From Archilochus colubris (lineage: Eukaryota > Chordata > Aves > Apodiformes > Trochilidae), in contig CM041115.1 in NCBI GenBank assembly GCA_023079485.1, forward strand, positions 25,607,505-25,671,504: a DNA stretch of 64,000 nucleotides, in the 5' to 3' direction. Shown here in pieces: positions 22,471 to 31,764 of this stretch. Each line of letters opens with the position of its first letter. Position 1 is the stretch's first letter. The notes below the pieces were generated by a model that worked only from the letters and a program-made list of their open reading frames with translations, made no database searches and was not told the DNA's origin. A program made the position numbers and the translations under genes.

Positions 22471-25400
22471 CTGTAGAATAAATTGCACAATTAATAATTT
22501 AATTTATTCTCCTGATTTGTGGTTGCTTCTCCTATCTTTAGCTCACAAATGAACTAAAGTAAAAATACAAAATGATGTTTATATAAAACTCCTACTGTGT
22601 AATGTAGGAAAGAGCTGCAGTGACTTTCACCTCAACCATTGTAATATAGACTCCAGGGACACAGTCAAAACCCATACATTAAAAATATTTTTGTGATCCA
22701 GAAGTACTTCTGCCATGGTTTTAATCTAAAATACCTTTCTGGCTACATACTCAGGCTTCATTTTTTTTGTCACACCAGAATAAATGACATTTCTCTTGTC
22801 AACACCTTTTCTTGATCACTCTTGGACAATGTATACTTTCATTGTCTTGTGCACTGTGGCTGCCCACACTGGGAATGAAAGTAAATAGGAATAAAATTCT
22901 TAATATTTTAGTACCTGAACTGTCTCTTTCCAGAAAGCAGTTCAGTCAGATCAGGGCTTTTACTTAACTACTTCTTCACCCCACATCCCTGTCCTGAAGA
23001 ACAGAAAAAAATAATCATCTCTACAAAGAGCTATTTCCAATTAAAGTATTCCATTACTGTTTTTGCATAGTCTCAGATTACCTTAGAAAGTTCCCCATCT
23101 ATTTTCATTCTGTTTGATGTATCTTTGTATTATTTTTCTTTTCTTTTTTCAACTCATTGCCTTAAATAGCCTTTACCACACTGGCACCAAGTTTTTTGCA
23201 ATGTCCTTCACAAAGTGTGGTGCTAAAACTCAGGTTTGCTGTTCCACCCTAGTTCTGGCTGGTACACATTGGATGAAAAGCTGTTTGTTGATTAAAATTT
23301 TTTTTAAAAGTATAAAACCCCATGTTTTTTCATTTTAAAGGACAAGAGCTCACCAGAGAAAATGTAAGGGAAAAGCACCTCAGCAAATACAAAATGAGTT
23401 AGACTTGGCAGACTTCATGGTCTAGTACTAACTTATGGCACTTAGTGCTACAATGGAGCTCCTTGAAATTGTTATAATAAATTAAAGCCACTGTCAGAGG
23501 CTGAAGACATCAAACTAGAGCAAAAAATGTAGCCTTGACTCTCAAATTTTGTGTTGTAAAAAGATTTTCATTCTTCATCAAGTTGACAGAAAAAATAGTA
23601 TCAATATTTTAGGCTGATGTGTCAAAGATCATATGTGAAAGCCTGAGAGTGTCTTGCTTTAATCTATGAGTTATAGCTTGCCAGTTTTCAGGAGTGAGAA
23701 ATGCCATATTTCTTGAGGCTCTTAGGACTTGCAACCTATACACTGCTCTTCTTTTGAATGACAATGCAGTGAAACTCTTCAGTTAGCAACATATTGGTGT
23801 GGTTTTTATTTTGTCAGTTCACTTCTATGTATGATATAAAGTTGCTAATAATTTAAAAGCTGTCACTCACAAACTGTGGAAAGGAAGACCAACTGAGACA
23901 AGCACTCAACAACAGATGAAATTGATATCTTGATACAGGTGATAATTTGGTGCCTCTACTTATAATTTTTCCCATATGAAATAATGTCAGAAACATTATG
24001 AATTTTGATAAGGCATATTTTTAAACCTGGAGAGAATGACAACTTGGTCATACAATACTACAGTTTGTGTACGGGAAAGGACCAAACAAAACCCACCAAA
24101 TACAGTGACTGTGCATTTTCTCAGTCATGGTTCTTTCTTAAGTTACCTCTGACCTTTTCACTGATGTTTAGAATTAATCTCTTGTATGTATTAATGGTAA
24201 AGGTCTGGGTTTGCAAAGCTGTACAAGCAATATGATTTGAACAGTTTTTTGGAAATTAAGGGTAGGCATATATATATTTTTAGCAGGTCTTCAATGCATA
24301 TTGGGTGCAATACTATCTGGTTTTGTATGGGTTTGTGTTTAACCTGTTTCTGAGTGTTACTACTGCTCATCACCCTTCCATATTCCTGAGGATATCTGGT
24401 GTCATGTGAGTATGTTTTCTGGCCAACCAAGATTCAGGGGGAGAGCATGGCTCAGTCCCCATCACCTTATTCCTGGGGTCACTGGAATATGAGTTTCTCA
24501 CTCTTCTCTAGCAAGGTGCTAAGTTCCATATGACTGCAGAATCTTCCTTATTTTTCCACTTTTATGGCTCAGAGGAGTTTGGATGTGCTTAAAAGCTAGT
24601 GGGTGGCAGACTGATACCATACATATAAACATGCAAACAAATAATGCATAAAAAGCTGTAGCTTTATGACTGTGTTACAAACTTAACTTCCTGATCCTTT
24701 CTTAATTTTATAGCATGTCCAGAATCTATAGAAAACTGCTTTGAACATCCTATATTACCAGTTCAACTCTGATGACTTAAGTTCACTCTGTTTGGCTAGA
24801 AACATTCAGCTGCGTAAAATTACACATCTATTTTAATTTTTTAAAGGATCATGCTTCCTGGTGGAAAGATTCAAATAACTAATGCAGTCCTTAAGTTCTC
24901 CAAGTTCTCCCTGCTTTCTGCAAATTCATTGAATTATTTGCTTAAAAATTGTAGGTAAATTGACTGATTTTCTCCATTTGAATTTCTACCAGCCTTACTA
25001 AAAATCATATTGGATGATTGATCAGTTTAGACCTTTGTGTCTTTGAGCTGTGCTATTTCAGGGCTTTGTATTACTTGGAATTGCTATAACCAAATATTAA
25101 ATGTTAATTTCATTCTATATATACAACAGCTCTGTAACTTAACACTCAATTAAAAAAATAGAACAGTTCTGTGTTTCAAGTAAGCATCTGCAATTTTTGC
25201 ATACCATGAGTAATGTCAAAATGCTCACTTGTCTACAAAAAGTTATTTAATCAACACCTTCATACAGTCTTTCCACTTTAAGATTGTTTCTGATTTTAAC
25301 CTTGGTAACATATGAGCAATTACACAGTAAGGTAGCACAAGAATTACATCAAAACCATTATTTCCTTCTCTAAAATAGTCTTATGAACATGCATCCTTTG

Positions 25401-26900
25401 ATACACTTTATGCTTGATACTACATAGTTGCACTGTCTAGTGCTATAGTTTGCAGGCTAATGTCAATTTCTGTGTCTCTTTTCTCTCTTGACATTTACTA
25501 GCTTCTGATTTTATGCTGTCTTGGAAACTGACCTATTTTTATATATGGCTTTTTTTGTCACTCAGGAAATCACACATATTTGACTACTTCACAGGTTTAT
25601 TACTGAATTAGTTATTTTCACTTTGAGTTACAAAATGCCTCTTTCCTTATTCATTTGCAGTCTTCTAGGAATAAGGACCAGTATTCTTTAGGTAGTTAGA
25701 TGTGCAGACTAGAAAGTCATGACTTCATGACACATGCAACGTAGTATATTTTTACATGAGTAAGATAGTACTGTGGAGCTTAGTATTTTTAACCTAGTTC
25801 TTCAAGCCTTTTAACCTTGCTTCTTTCTGAATCCTGTGTTATTTTTTTAAGATATATATCCTAGTCACATGTGTCAGCTTCTCTGCCTTTCCAACAACAG
25901 ACAACATAAAAGAAAAATTAGAAATTAGAAATTCAGTCTCTCTTATTTAAACTAAAATCATGATATCTATGTTGTAAACATTAGAAACAGTCAGAATGAA
26001 GCTTAGATTCACTGTGGCAACCAATTTTGTCAAAATGAGAAGTAATGTTTAAGCTGACTGCACTATCGAGATCTTGAAAAGTGTCTTTCTCTCTAGTGTG
26101 TGAAACATACAACAGTTGTTAAATAATGTATTTTTCAGCAGTTTCTCTGCTTCTCTCTCAGTATTTTTTCTTCTTTCCACCTTATTTTCTCTTCCTAAAT
26201 GTGTTTCCATTTAAATTGAGAGTTGAAAACCCTTATGTCAGGAGTTGTGGAAAAAGATTTGACATGCTAGTTGCAAACTTTCATTGAAACACATTAATTC
26301 AATTCCAGTTGTCAGTAACAATATTTATGAAATTTGGACAAAATAATGGTTGGACATCCTTCAGAAAGAACAGGGGATTATATGGTGTTACTACTAATAA
26401 CGTGAGGCAATTGAGGAATGTTAAAGAATGGCTGCCAAACAAATCAGTGACAGTAATCTACTATTTTGACATTTGAAAACTTTAACCATATCCTTAGCTT
26501 TTCTCTTCTACTTCTGTTTAGATGATGATGATCATTCCCATATAAATTAATATTAGGCAGCCAAATGACTTTTCTATTTTGTATCTATATTCTTTTTTTC
26601 TGCTAAAGACAACTCTCCTTTATGCTTCCTCATTGTCATCAGGGCAGACTTCAGACTGCTCAGTTTGCATTGTCACTGTGAGTTCAAACCACTGACTATT
26701 ATGGCTCCCATTTCAAAACTTCACATATGAAACAGGTATGACTACTTAGCTGCCTTCATATCAGGTCCAGATGTGAAAATGGTGTATTGCTGATTTATTT
26801 CTTTTAAATTACTAAAGAAAGAAAACACAGACCACCTCATCTTTTGAATGAGATAGTTACAGGTTAAGGAAGCACATGGTAAGGAATAAGGGGATTGGAT
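22471..26900. other. About 4.4 kb of unassigned AT-rich DNA
   Basis: No recognisable gene, RNA gene or transposon. All frames are under 80 codons. A short AT-dinucleotide run lies near 24270. Confidence 0.45.
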
Positions 26901-27300
26901 TGTCCTGGTTTGAGAGGTCCAGGATAGGAAAAATCCTGCCTGTGACACCACCAGCATTTACCAGCCTGTTGATGTGGCATTATAATGGGTAGCAGCTGAG
27001 CTTAAGGTGAGGTGAGGATGATGGGCCAGATGACCCAAACAGACCAATCACAGTATTCCCTCCCATGGTGCTCACTAAAAGACATCTCTCAGGAGAACCC
27101 CACTAGTTGGTATGCTAGCTGGGATAAGGCCTGTCTGCTGCTGCTCCTCCTGCTGGTTCTCATTTCCTCACCAGAGAAGAACAGGTCACCTTCTGCCTTC
27201 CCAAACAGGACTAGATTGGTTGCTCTAAGACTGTTGCAAACTGTCACCAAGACCCTGGACTTGGGCAGCCCCATCTGCTGCCCAGTCCAGTGTGGGACTT
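26901..27300 (+). mobile_element. ERVL-type LTR remnant, plus strand
   Basis: It starts TGTCCTGGTTTGAGAGGTCC at 26901, the same terminus type as the solo LTR at 18367-19166. About 140 bases in is CCAAACAGACCAATCACAGT followed by ATTCCCTCCCATGGTGCTC, matching the U3 region before the TATA box in avian ERVL LTRs. The 3' end is not identifiable. No matching duplication of the bases before 26901 was found downstream, so the copy is probably 3'-truncated. No coding capacity. Confidence 0.65.
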
Positions 27301-27311
27301 TTCTGGTTGGA

Positions 27312-27420
27312 ATGTTGTTGGCCTTCATGACCACAAGGGCTCATTGCTGGCTCATGGTCATCCTTCCATCCTCCAGCACCCCCAGGTCCCTTACACCTAT
27401 GCTGGTCTCCAACAGCTAAA
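27312..27420 (-). mobile_element. Internal CR1 scrap, minus strand
   Basis: The plus strand reads GTTGGCCTTCATGACCACAA, then GGGCTCATTGCTGGCTCATG and CACCCCCAGGTCCCTTACAC. This is antisense CR1 ORF2 (RT thumb region) with both ends missing. The 135-codon plus-strand frame at 27012-27419 merely spans the LTR and this antisense piece. Confidence 0.7.
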
Positions 27421-28399
27421 ATACCTGCAGAGGGGATTAGAGATTGTAAGTGTGATTGTCTGAGTTGTGTAAATGCCAAAAGATTTTTGTGACATTTTTC
27501 AGGATTTAAAAACGGAAATATATTATTTGCACATTGGCTTCCAATGGAATATGAGAAATTGCAGGCATATCACAGGTTTAAGTTTGGACTTTTTTCCATT
27601 AAGGGCTGTGTATATGGGGACCACATGCTTCTGGACATTAAGGCAATGAACGGCTTTCAGGTCAACAAAAGCTTGTAAGAATTGTGGACTTCCTGGACTG
27701 TAGTAGTGTTAAACCTTAAGGAGCATTATTCAGACTTGATGTAAGTTTTGTCTTTCTCCCAGATAAATTTCAACAGCATTCTGTTTGCCTATGAAGTATT
27801 ACTGTTGTACAACACAGTCAGTATCTAAATGCAGAAATTGGAGCTGTTTCAAGTTTAAAAATGGAGCACTGTCCTCTTAAATCTGTGATCTGTGTGCTTT
27901 GCACATCCTCCAACATTTGAATAGTTACTTCTAAATTAGTCCCCAAAGTTGGGGGGTTTTTACTTATTTTGTTACCTATATTCCTGGAGAGCATGCATAC
28001 AAGAGATTTTTCCACCTCTGTTTTTCTGCCTCATCCATCTCTTCCTTAAAATCCTTATGGCAACCATAGAGGATGAGGGGAGAGCATCTGTCCCTGTCAA
28101 TTCTCAGAACAAGAAGCCAAGTGAGTCTTGTTAACATGGTTAAACTTAGGACCTATCCCACTTTATACCAACTGTATACCCACAGGAGGCTTGCTTGCCT
28201 CTTGAGAGATTGGCCTAAAATTTTATTGCTGTTTGTGTTTACAGTTTCTCCTTATCAGACGTATGATGTGATAGGGACGTGAGTATCAGTGACAGATTTG
28301 TGATTCTTTTGCCATATTGAATTTCTGATGTATAGAAATGATGAACATTGTCTGTTCAAGTCTACCACAAGAGCTGATAGGTATGTGGTTTTTGATGAG
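27421..28399. other. Unassigned DNA, about 1 kb
   Basis: No recognisable gene or repeat. Short frames only. Confidence 0.45.
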
Positions 28400-28679
28400 T
28401 CATAGAATCATAGAATGGCTAGGGTTGGAAGGGATTGCTAAGATATCTAATTCCAAACTGATTGAATGGGCCGGGACACGTTCCACTAGACCAGGTTGCT
28501 CAAGATCCCATCCAATGTGACCTTCAACACTTTCAGGGAGGGGGCAACAACATCATCTTTGAGCAACATGTTCCAGCATCACACCAGCCTCACAGGAGAT
28601 CATTTCTTTGTAATGTCTAATCTAAATTTCCTCTCTTCAAGCTTTGAATCATTGCCCCTCTCTTCCTGGTACACACCTG
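28400..28679 (-). mobile_element. CR1, minus strand: 3' segment, interrupted at 28679
   Basis: It opens with an intact reversed tail, TCATAGAATCATAGAATGGC, then GGTTGGAAGGGATTGCTAAG and CACTAGACCAGGTTGCTCAA. It runs through the 3' UTR to ATTGCCCCTCTCTTCCTGGT, where a compact LTR element is inserted. The CR1 resumes at 29659 with the next expected bases (GTGCAAAAAGACC, equivalent to the GTAAAAAGTCC of other copies). The insertion is therefore nested and younger than this CR1. Confidence 0.93.
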
Positions 28680-28983
28680 TGTAGCGGGAGGAGCCCTTCT
28701 TGCTCCTAGGGCTGATCCTGAGGCCTCGGGGTTTAGCCCATTCCTGGATGATGTCCTAGGGCTGTTCCTGGGGCTCCGGGATCTACCCCTTCTTGCCTGC
28801 TCCTGGAGCTCCTCGAGCTGTGGACTTCTCCATCCTCACTGAAGAGTGAGAGCTCTCTCCATGGGTGTCAGCTGCTCTCTTATTGGCCCCCTGCTCCTGC
28901 ACATGCTCAGGAGGGAGGCCAGACACAGATGAACCCACACCCACTCATCAATAACTCAGGGCACCTGGTCCTGTCTCACTACA
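28680..28983 (-). repeat. 3' LTR of the compact element (304 bp)
   Basis: Full-length LTR with TG/CA ends on the minus strand. It carries a CCAAT-type box (GGCCAATAAG, minus strand, near 28880-28892) in the U3-like half. The part nearest 28680 is shared with the 5' LTR. It directly follows the polypurine tract, as expected at the U3 start. Confidence 0.88.
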
Positions 28984-29008
28984 TTTCCCCCTTTTTTTTT
29001 TTTTTTTT
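28984..29008 (-). other. Polypurine tract of the compact element
   Basis: On the minus strand: 17 A, five G, three A, then immediately the TG of the 3' LTR. This is the canonical position and composition for the plus-strand primer of retroviral reverse transcription. It fixes the element's orientation. Confidence 0.88.
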
Positions 29009-29173
29009 ACACAGACATTTACATAGACATTTACATATTTACATCTTTTTACCTATACATCTTTAAGGGGAATTAAACATCACACAATTTACATATATTT
29101 TTAGGGAGAATTCTCAACCCTTACACATATTTTGGGGAGAATTCTCAACCTTCTTTCTTTCAACCTTCTTTCT

Positions 29174-29434
29174 TTAAGGGGAATTAAGTATACCCATATA
29201 TTCGCTCGATGTCAGCCCCTTTCTGGCAAAGTCTCCGCAAGTTGTCTGAGCACTCTTCACAAAGTCTCTGCAGGTTGTTCTTCTAGTTATTATTCTCCCT
29301 CCTGTATCTGCTCTTCTGGCTTGGTTTCCCTCTGTTCCGGGGTTTCTTTCCTCATGGGCCTCGGGATTTAACCCTTCCTCATGGGATTTTCCCCTCTGCT
29401 CTGGGGTTTCCTGTCCAGAGAGCTTGTTGATCAT
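29174..29434 (-). CDS. 86-codon ORF inside the compact element, function unknown
   Basis: It starts about 56 bases downstream of the primer-binding site on the element's sense strand, where gag would begin. The product is very polar and basic/acidic. It has a loose repeated pattern (TTCRDFVKSAQ, then TTCGDFARKG) and the paired phrases GKSHEEGLNPEAHEE and RNPGTEGNQARRA. I see no CCHH/CCHC zinc knuckle, protease or RT motif, no signal peptide and no membrane segment. It may be a gag leftover, a leader ORF or chance. The open frame fills half of the internal region, which is the only reason to list it as a possible coding sequence. Confidence 0.25.
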   Translation of the reverse strand: MINKLSGQETPEQRGKSHEEGLNPEAHEERNPGTEGNQARRADTGGRIITRRTTCRDFVKSAQTTCGDFARKGLTSSEYMGILNSP

Positions 29435-29489
29435 ACCTTACAGGGAGAACATTCTTGCAGTTTCTGTGCCAGCTAGGTTTTCTGCAGGC

Positions 29490-29507
29490 TGCCCGCATTC
29501 TTCACCA
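29490..29507 (-). other. Candidate primer-binding site
   Basis: It begins two bases after the 5' LTR's terminal CA with TGGTGAAGAATGCGGGC. The leading TGG and the spacing match retroviral PBS structure. I could not match the following bases to a specific standard vertebrate tRNA 3' end, so the primer is unassigned. Confidence 0.55.
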
Positions 29508-29509
29508 GA

Positions 29510-29658
29510 TGTAGCGGGAGGAGCCCTTCTTGCTCCTAGGGCTGATCCTGAGGCCTCAGGGTTTAGCCCATTCCTGGACGATGTCCTAGGGCTGTTCCTG
29601 GAGCTCCGGGATCTACCCCTTCTTGCCTGCTCCTGGAGCTCCTCGAGCTGTGGACTCA
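29510..29658 (-). repeat. 5' LTR of the compact element, shortened to 149 bp
   Basis: 147 bases align with the 3' LTR (28680-28826) with three transition differences and no gaps. The outer roughly 155 bases, including the CCAAT-like box, are absent. The outermost bases on the minus strand still read TG followed directly by AGTCCACAGC. If the 4-bp duplication CCTG is correct, the terminal dinucleotide is retained and the deletion is internal to the LTR. Confidence 0.8.
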
Positions 29659-30305
29659 CCTGTGCAAAAAGACCTACTCCCGATTTCTTACAGGCCCCTT
29701 TCAGCTATTGGAAAGCTACTATAAAGTCACCTTGAAGCCTCCTCTTCTCCAGGCTGAACAACCCCAACTCCCTCAGTCTATCTTCACAGGGGAGGTTCTC
29801 CAGCCCTCTGATCATTTTAGTGGTTCTCCTCAAGGAGCTCTATGTACTTCTTATGTCAGAGACTTCAGAACTGGACACAGTACTCCAAGTGGGGGGTCTC
29901 ACAATAGCAGAGTAGAGAAGGGGAAAGGAAGGGAAAATACATCTGCCTGTAGCAGATCCCCATTGTAATATCACTTGCCCCTGACTTTTCTTTAATCCTA
30001 ACCCACAGGGGCTCTGTCAGCTTCTCATCCATTCCCCAGCTGGGGTCCATGGACCTTAGCTGGTCATGAGTGTAGAAGGTGACATCCTCTTCTCTTTTGC
30101 CCTTCCTGTCCTTCCTAAATAGTTCACACCCAGTCATCTCCACACTCCAGTCATGAGAGCCATCACAACACATCTCAGTAATACCAGATAACATCATAGC
30201 CCATGCAGACATGTGCAGCTGGTCTTGTTTGTTCTCCATGCTTCTGTCACTGGCATAGAGGCATTTGAGATATGCCCCATTCAAAGCAGTCTGATGAGCT
30301 CAGTT
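29659..30305 (-). mobile_element. CR1, minus strand: 5' segment, resumed after the nested insertion
   Basis: Continuation of the CR1 that starts at 28400. From 29659 to about 29930 it covers the ORF2 C-terminal region (GAAGCCTCCTCTTCTCCAGG, TCTGATCATTTTAGTGG, CTGGACACAGTACTCCAAGT on the plus strand). At about 29930-29960 it jumps directly to the endonuclease domain, omitting the RT fingers and palm and the linker. The endonuclease part runs to about 30300. So the CR1 carried a large internal deletion, in addition to the later LTR-element insertion. Confidence 0.85.
29865..30284 (-). pseudogene. CR1 ORF2 chimera: endonuclease N-half fused to RT C-terminal scrap
   Basis: A 139-codon open minus-strand frame. 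Residues about 1-105 match the N-terminal half of the CR1 APE-type endonuclease: SMENKQDQL, ITEMCCDGSHDWS (with the metal-binding glutamate in ITE), ELFRKDRKGKREEDV, and TEPLWVRIKEKSGASDITMG followed by ICYR. The last residues, PHLEYCVQF, are the RT C-terminal VRPHLEYC block. The fusion removes the rest of the endonuclease and all RT catalytic motifs. It is a deletion product, not a functional gene. Confidence 0.8.
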
Positions 30306-30512
30306 CACATCAGCAACTGATATTAAATGTTCTCAACACACCTCAGGATAAGGATGTGAAATGTTCAGCCTAGCAAGCAGAGGTGTGGTTTAGAGCAAAC
30401 ATCTTTTGAAGTCTCCTATGTGATTAATAAACTTTTTTTGTCTGTTTTTAAATGGTAACAAGGATCTAGACTGGTGCAATCCCTCAATTCATGGTATTTC
30501 ATTTTCAGTTGG
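30306..30512. other. Short unassigned spacer
   Basis: AT-rich sequence between the CR1 and the next LTR. Nothing recognised. Confidence 0.4.
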
Positions 30513-31365
30513 TGTGATGGGTTGACCTTGGTTCGATGCTCAGTGCCCACCAAAGCCTATCAGTCGCTCCCCTCCTTACATCAATAGGGAAGAGAAAATA
30601 CAATGGAGGGCTTAGGGGCTGAGATAAGGACAGAGAGAACACCCATCAGCTACCATCATGGGCAAACCAATCTCAGCTCAGGAAGATTAATTTAATTTAT
30701 TGCCAATCAAATCAGAGTAGGGTAATGAGAAATAAACCCAAATATTAAGCCCTCTTCCCCCTGGCCCCTCTTCCAAAGCTCTAATTCACTCCCAAATTCT
30801 CTACCCTCTCCCCTTCAACAGTGCAACCAGTTGGAGAACAGGAGCTGGAGACAATTTATCACACGTTGTTTCTATTGTTCCTTCCTCCTCCGGGGGGGCA
30901 GGACTCCTCACACACTTCCCCTACTCCAGCATGTGGTCGCTCCCATGGGGTCCTCCATAAACTTCTCCAACATGGGTCTTTCCCACAGGCTACAGTTCTT
31001 CATGAACTGCTCCGGAACAGGTGCCTTCCATGGGGTCACAAGTCCTGTTAGCAAGCCTGCTCCATTGTGGGCTCTCCATGGGGTCACAGCCTTCTTTGAG
31101 CACATCCACCTACTCTGTTGTGAGGTCCTTCATGGGCTGTAGGTGGATATCTGCTCCACTCTGGACTTCCATGAGCTGCACAAGTACAGCCTGTCTCACT
31201 ATGGTCTTTGCGGGAATCTACTCCGATGCCTGGAGCACCTCCTCTCTCTCCTTCTTCAATCACCTTGGTGTTTGTAAAGCTGCTTCTCTCATATGTTCTC
31301 ACTCCTTTCTGTTTTGGAGCAGTTTTTCCTCATCACAGAGGCTTCTGGCAGTTTCTCACAGAAGA
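30513..31365 (-). mobile_element. ERV LTR, about 850 bp, truncated at its high-coordinate end
   Basis: It begins TGTGATGGGTTGACC at 30513, then GGGCTGAGATAAGGACAGAG, ATTTATTGCCAATCAAATCA and GTAATGAGAAATAAA, followed by many degenerate units of the type CATGGGGTC...CTGCTCC. These belong to a very common avian ERV LTR. In intact copies the opposite end reads, on the minus strand, as a TG-starting terminus with the promoter, so I assign the minus strand. Here that end is lost: after GGCAGTTTCTCACAGAAG the sequence passes directly into a CR1 tail at 31366. A diverged relative is at 51396-52020. The overlapping frames of 103-119 codons are repeat shadows. Confidence 0.75.
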
Positions 31366-31470
31366 GTCACAGAATCATAGAAAGTGAGGGATAGGAATGG
31401 ACCTTGAAGGACCATCGAGTCCAAAAATAACTCCTACAGTCAATTAGACTGCACTCCTAAGAGCTAAATG
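31366..31470 (-). mobile_element. CR1 3'-terminal scrap, minus strand
   Basis: The plus strand reads AGTCACAGAATCATAGAAAG, then GGAATGGACCTTGAAGGACC and ATCGAGTCC, the reversed CR1 tail. It continues weakly to about 31470. It abuts the truncated LTR at 31365. Confidence 0.75.
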
Positions 31471-31764
31471 ACTGGAAAAAATATCATTAGGATAAACACT
31501 TGAAGTGCTAAAAATCATAATCTTTCACTGTAGCAGAAGAATGACTGGAACACTTTGGAAGTAATTGATGGATAATGAAAACTTCATTTTTTGGAAAACA
31601 CTTTTTTGATTCAGTCTTCTTTTCATGGGCAAGGGATCTAGCCACTCCATTCAAGTAACAGAAGGAACGGAAAGAATGATGATCTGGCCACTGTAGAATA
31701 TTTGAGACCATGTAAAGAACCTGAAAGAGCAGAGGTACATGGGACATAACAATATATCTGAGGT
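31471..31764. other. Short unassigned spacer
   Basis: No feature recognised. Confidence 0.4.

Larger units (their letters stand above)
28680..29658 (-). mobile_element. Compact non-autonomous LTR element (TRIM-like ERV), nested in CR1
   Basis: A retroviral structure read on the minus strand, in order from high to low coordinate. A shortened 5' LTR (29510-29658) is followed by a candidate primer-binding site beginning TGGTGAAGAATGCGGGC at 29507. About 526 bp of internal DNA ends in a polypurine tract (29008 down to 28984). Then comes a 304-bp 3' LTR (28983 down to 28680) that starts TGTAGTGAG and ends CGCTACA. The two LTRs share a 147-bp block with only three differences and no indels. CCTG (or CACCTG) flanks both sides. 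There is no gag, pro, pol or env, so enzymes would have to come from another element. It is far shorter than a normal ERV. It is either a TRIM-like family member or one extreme deletion derivative; copy-number analysis would decide. Confidence 0.88.

Noticed and set aside
27012..27419. 135-codon plus-strand frame
   Set aside because: It spans an LTR remnant and an antisense CR1 scrap.
28680..29658. Reading the compact LTR element on the plus strand with 147-bp LTRs
   Set aside because: No primer-binding site follows the left repeat and no purine tract precedes the right one. The minus-strand reading has both in place and TG/CA ends on the longer LTR.
30831..31380. Overlapping frames of 65-119 codons on both strands
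   Set aside because: They lie inside a degenerate repetitive LTR whose units are free of stops in several frames.
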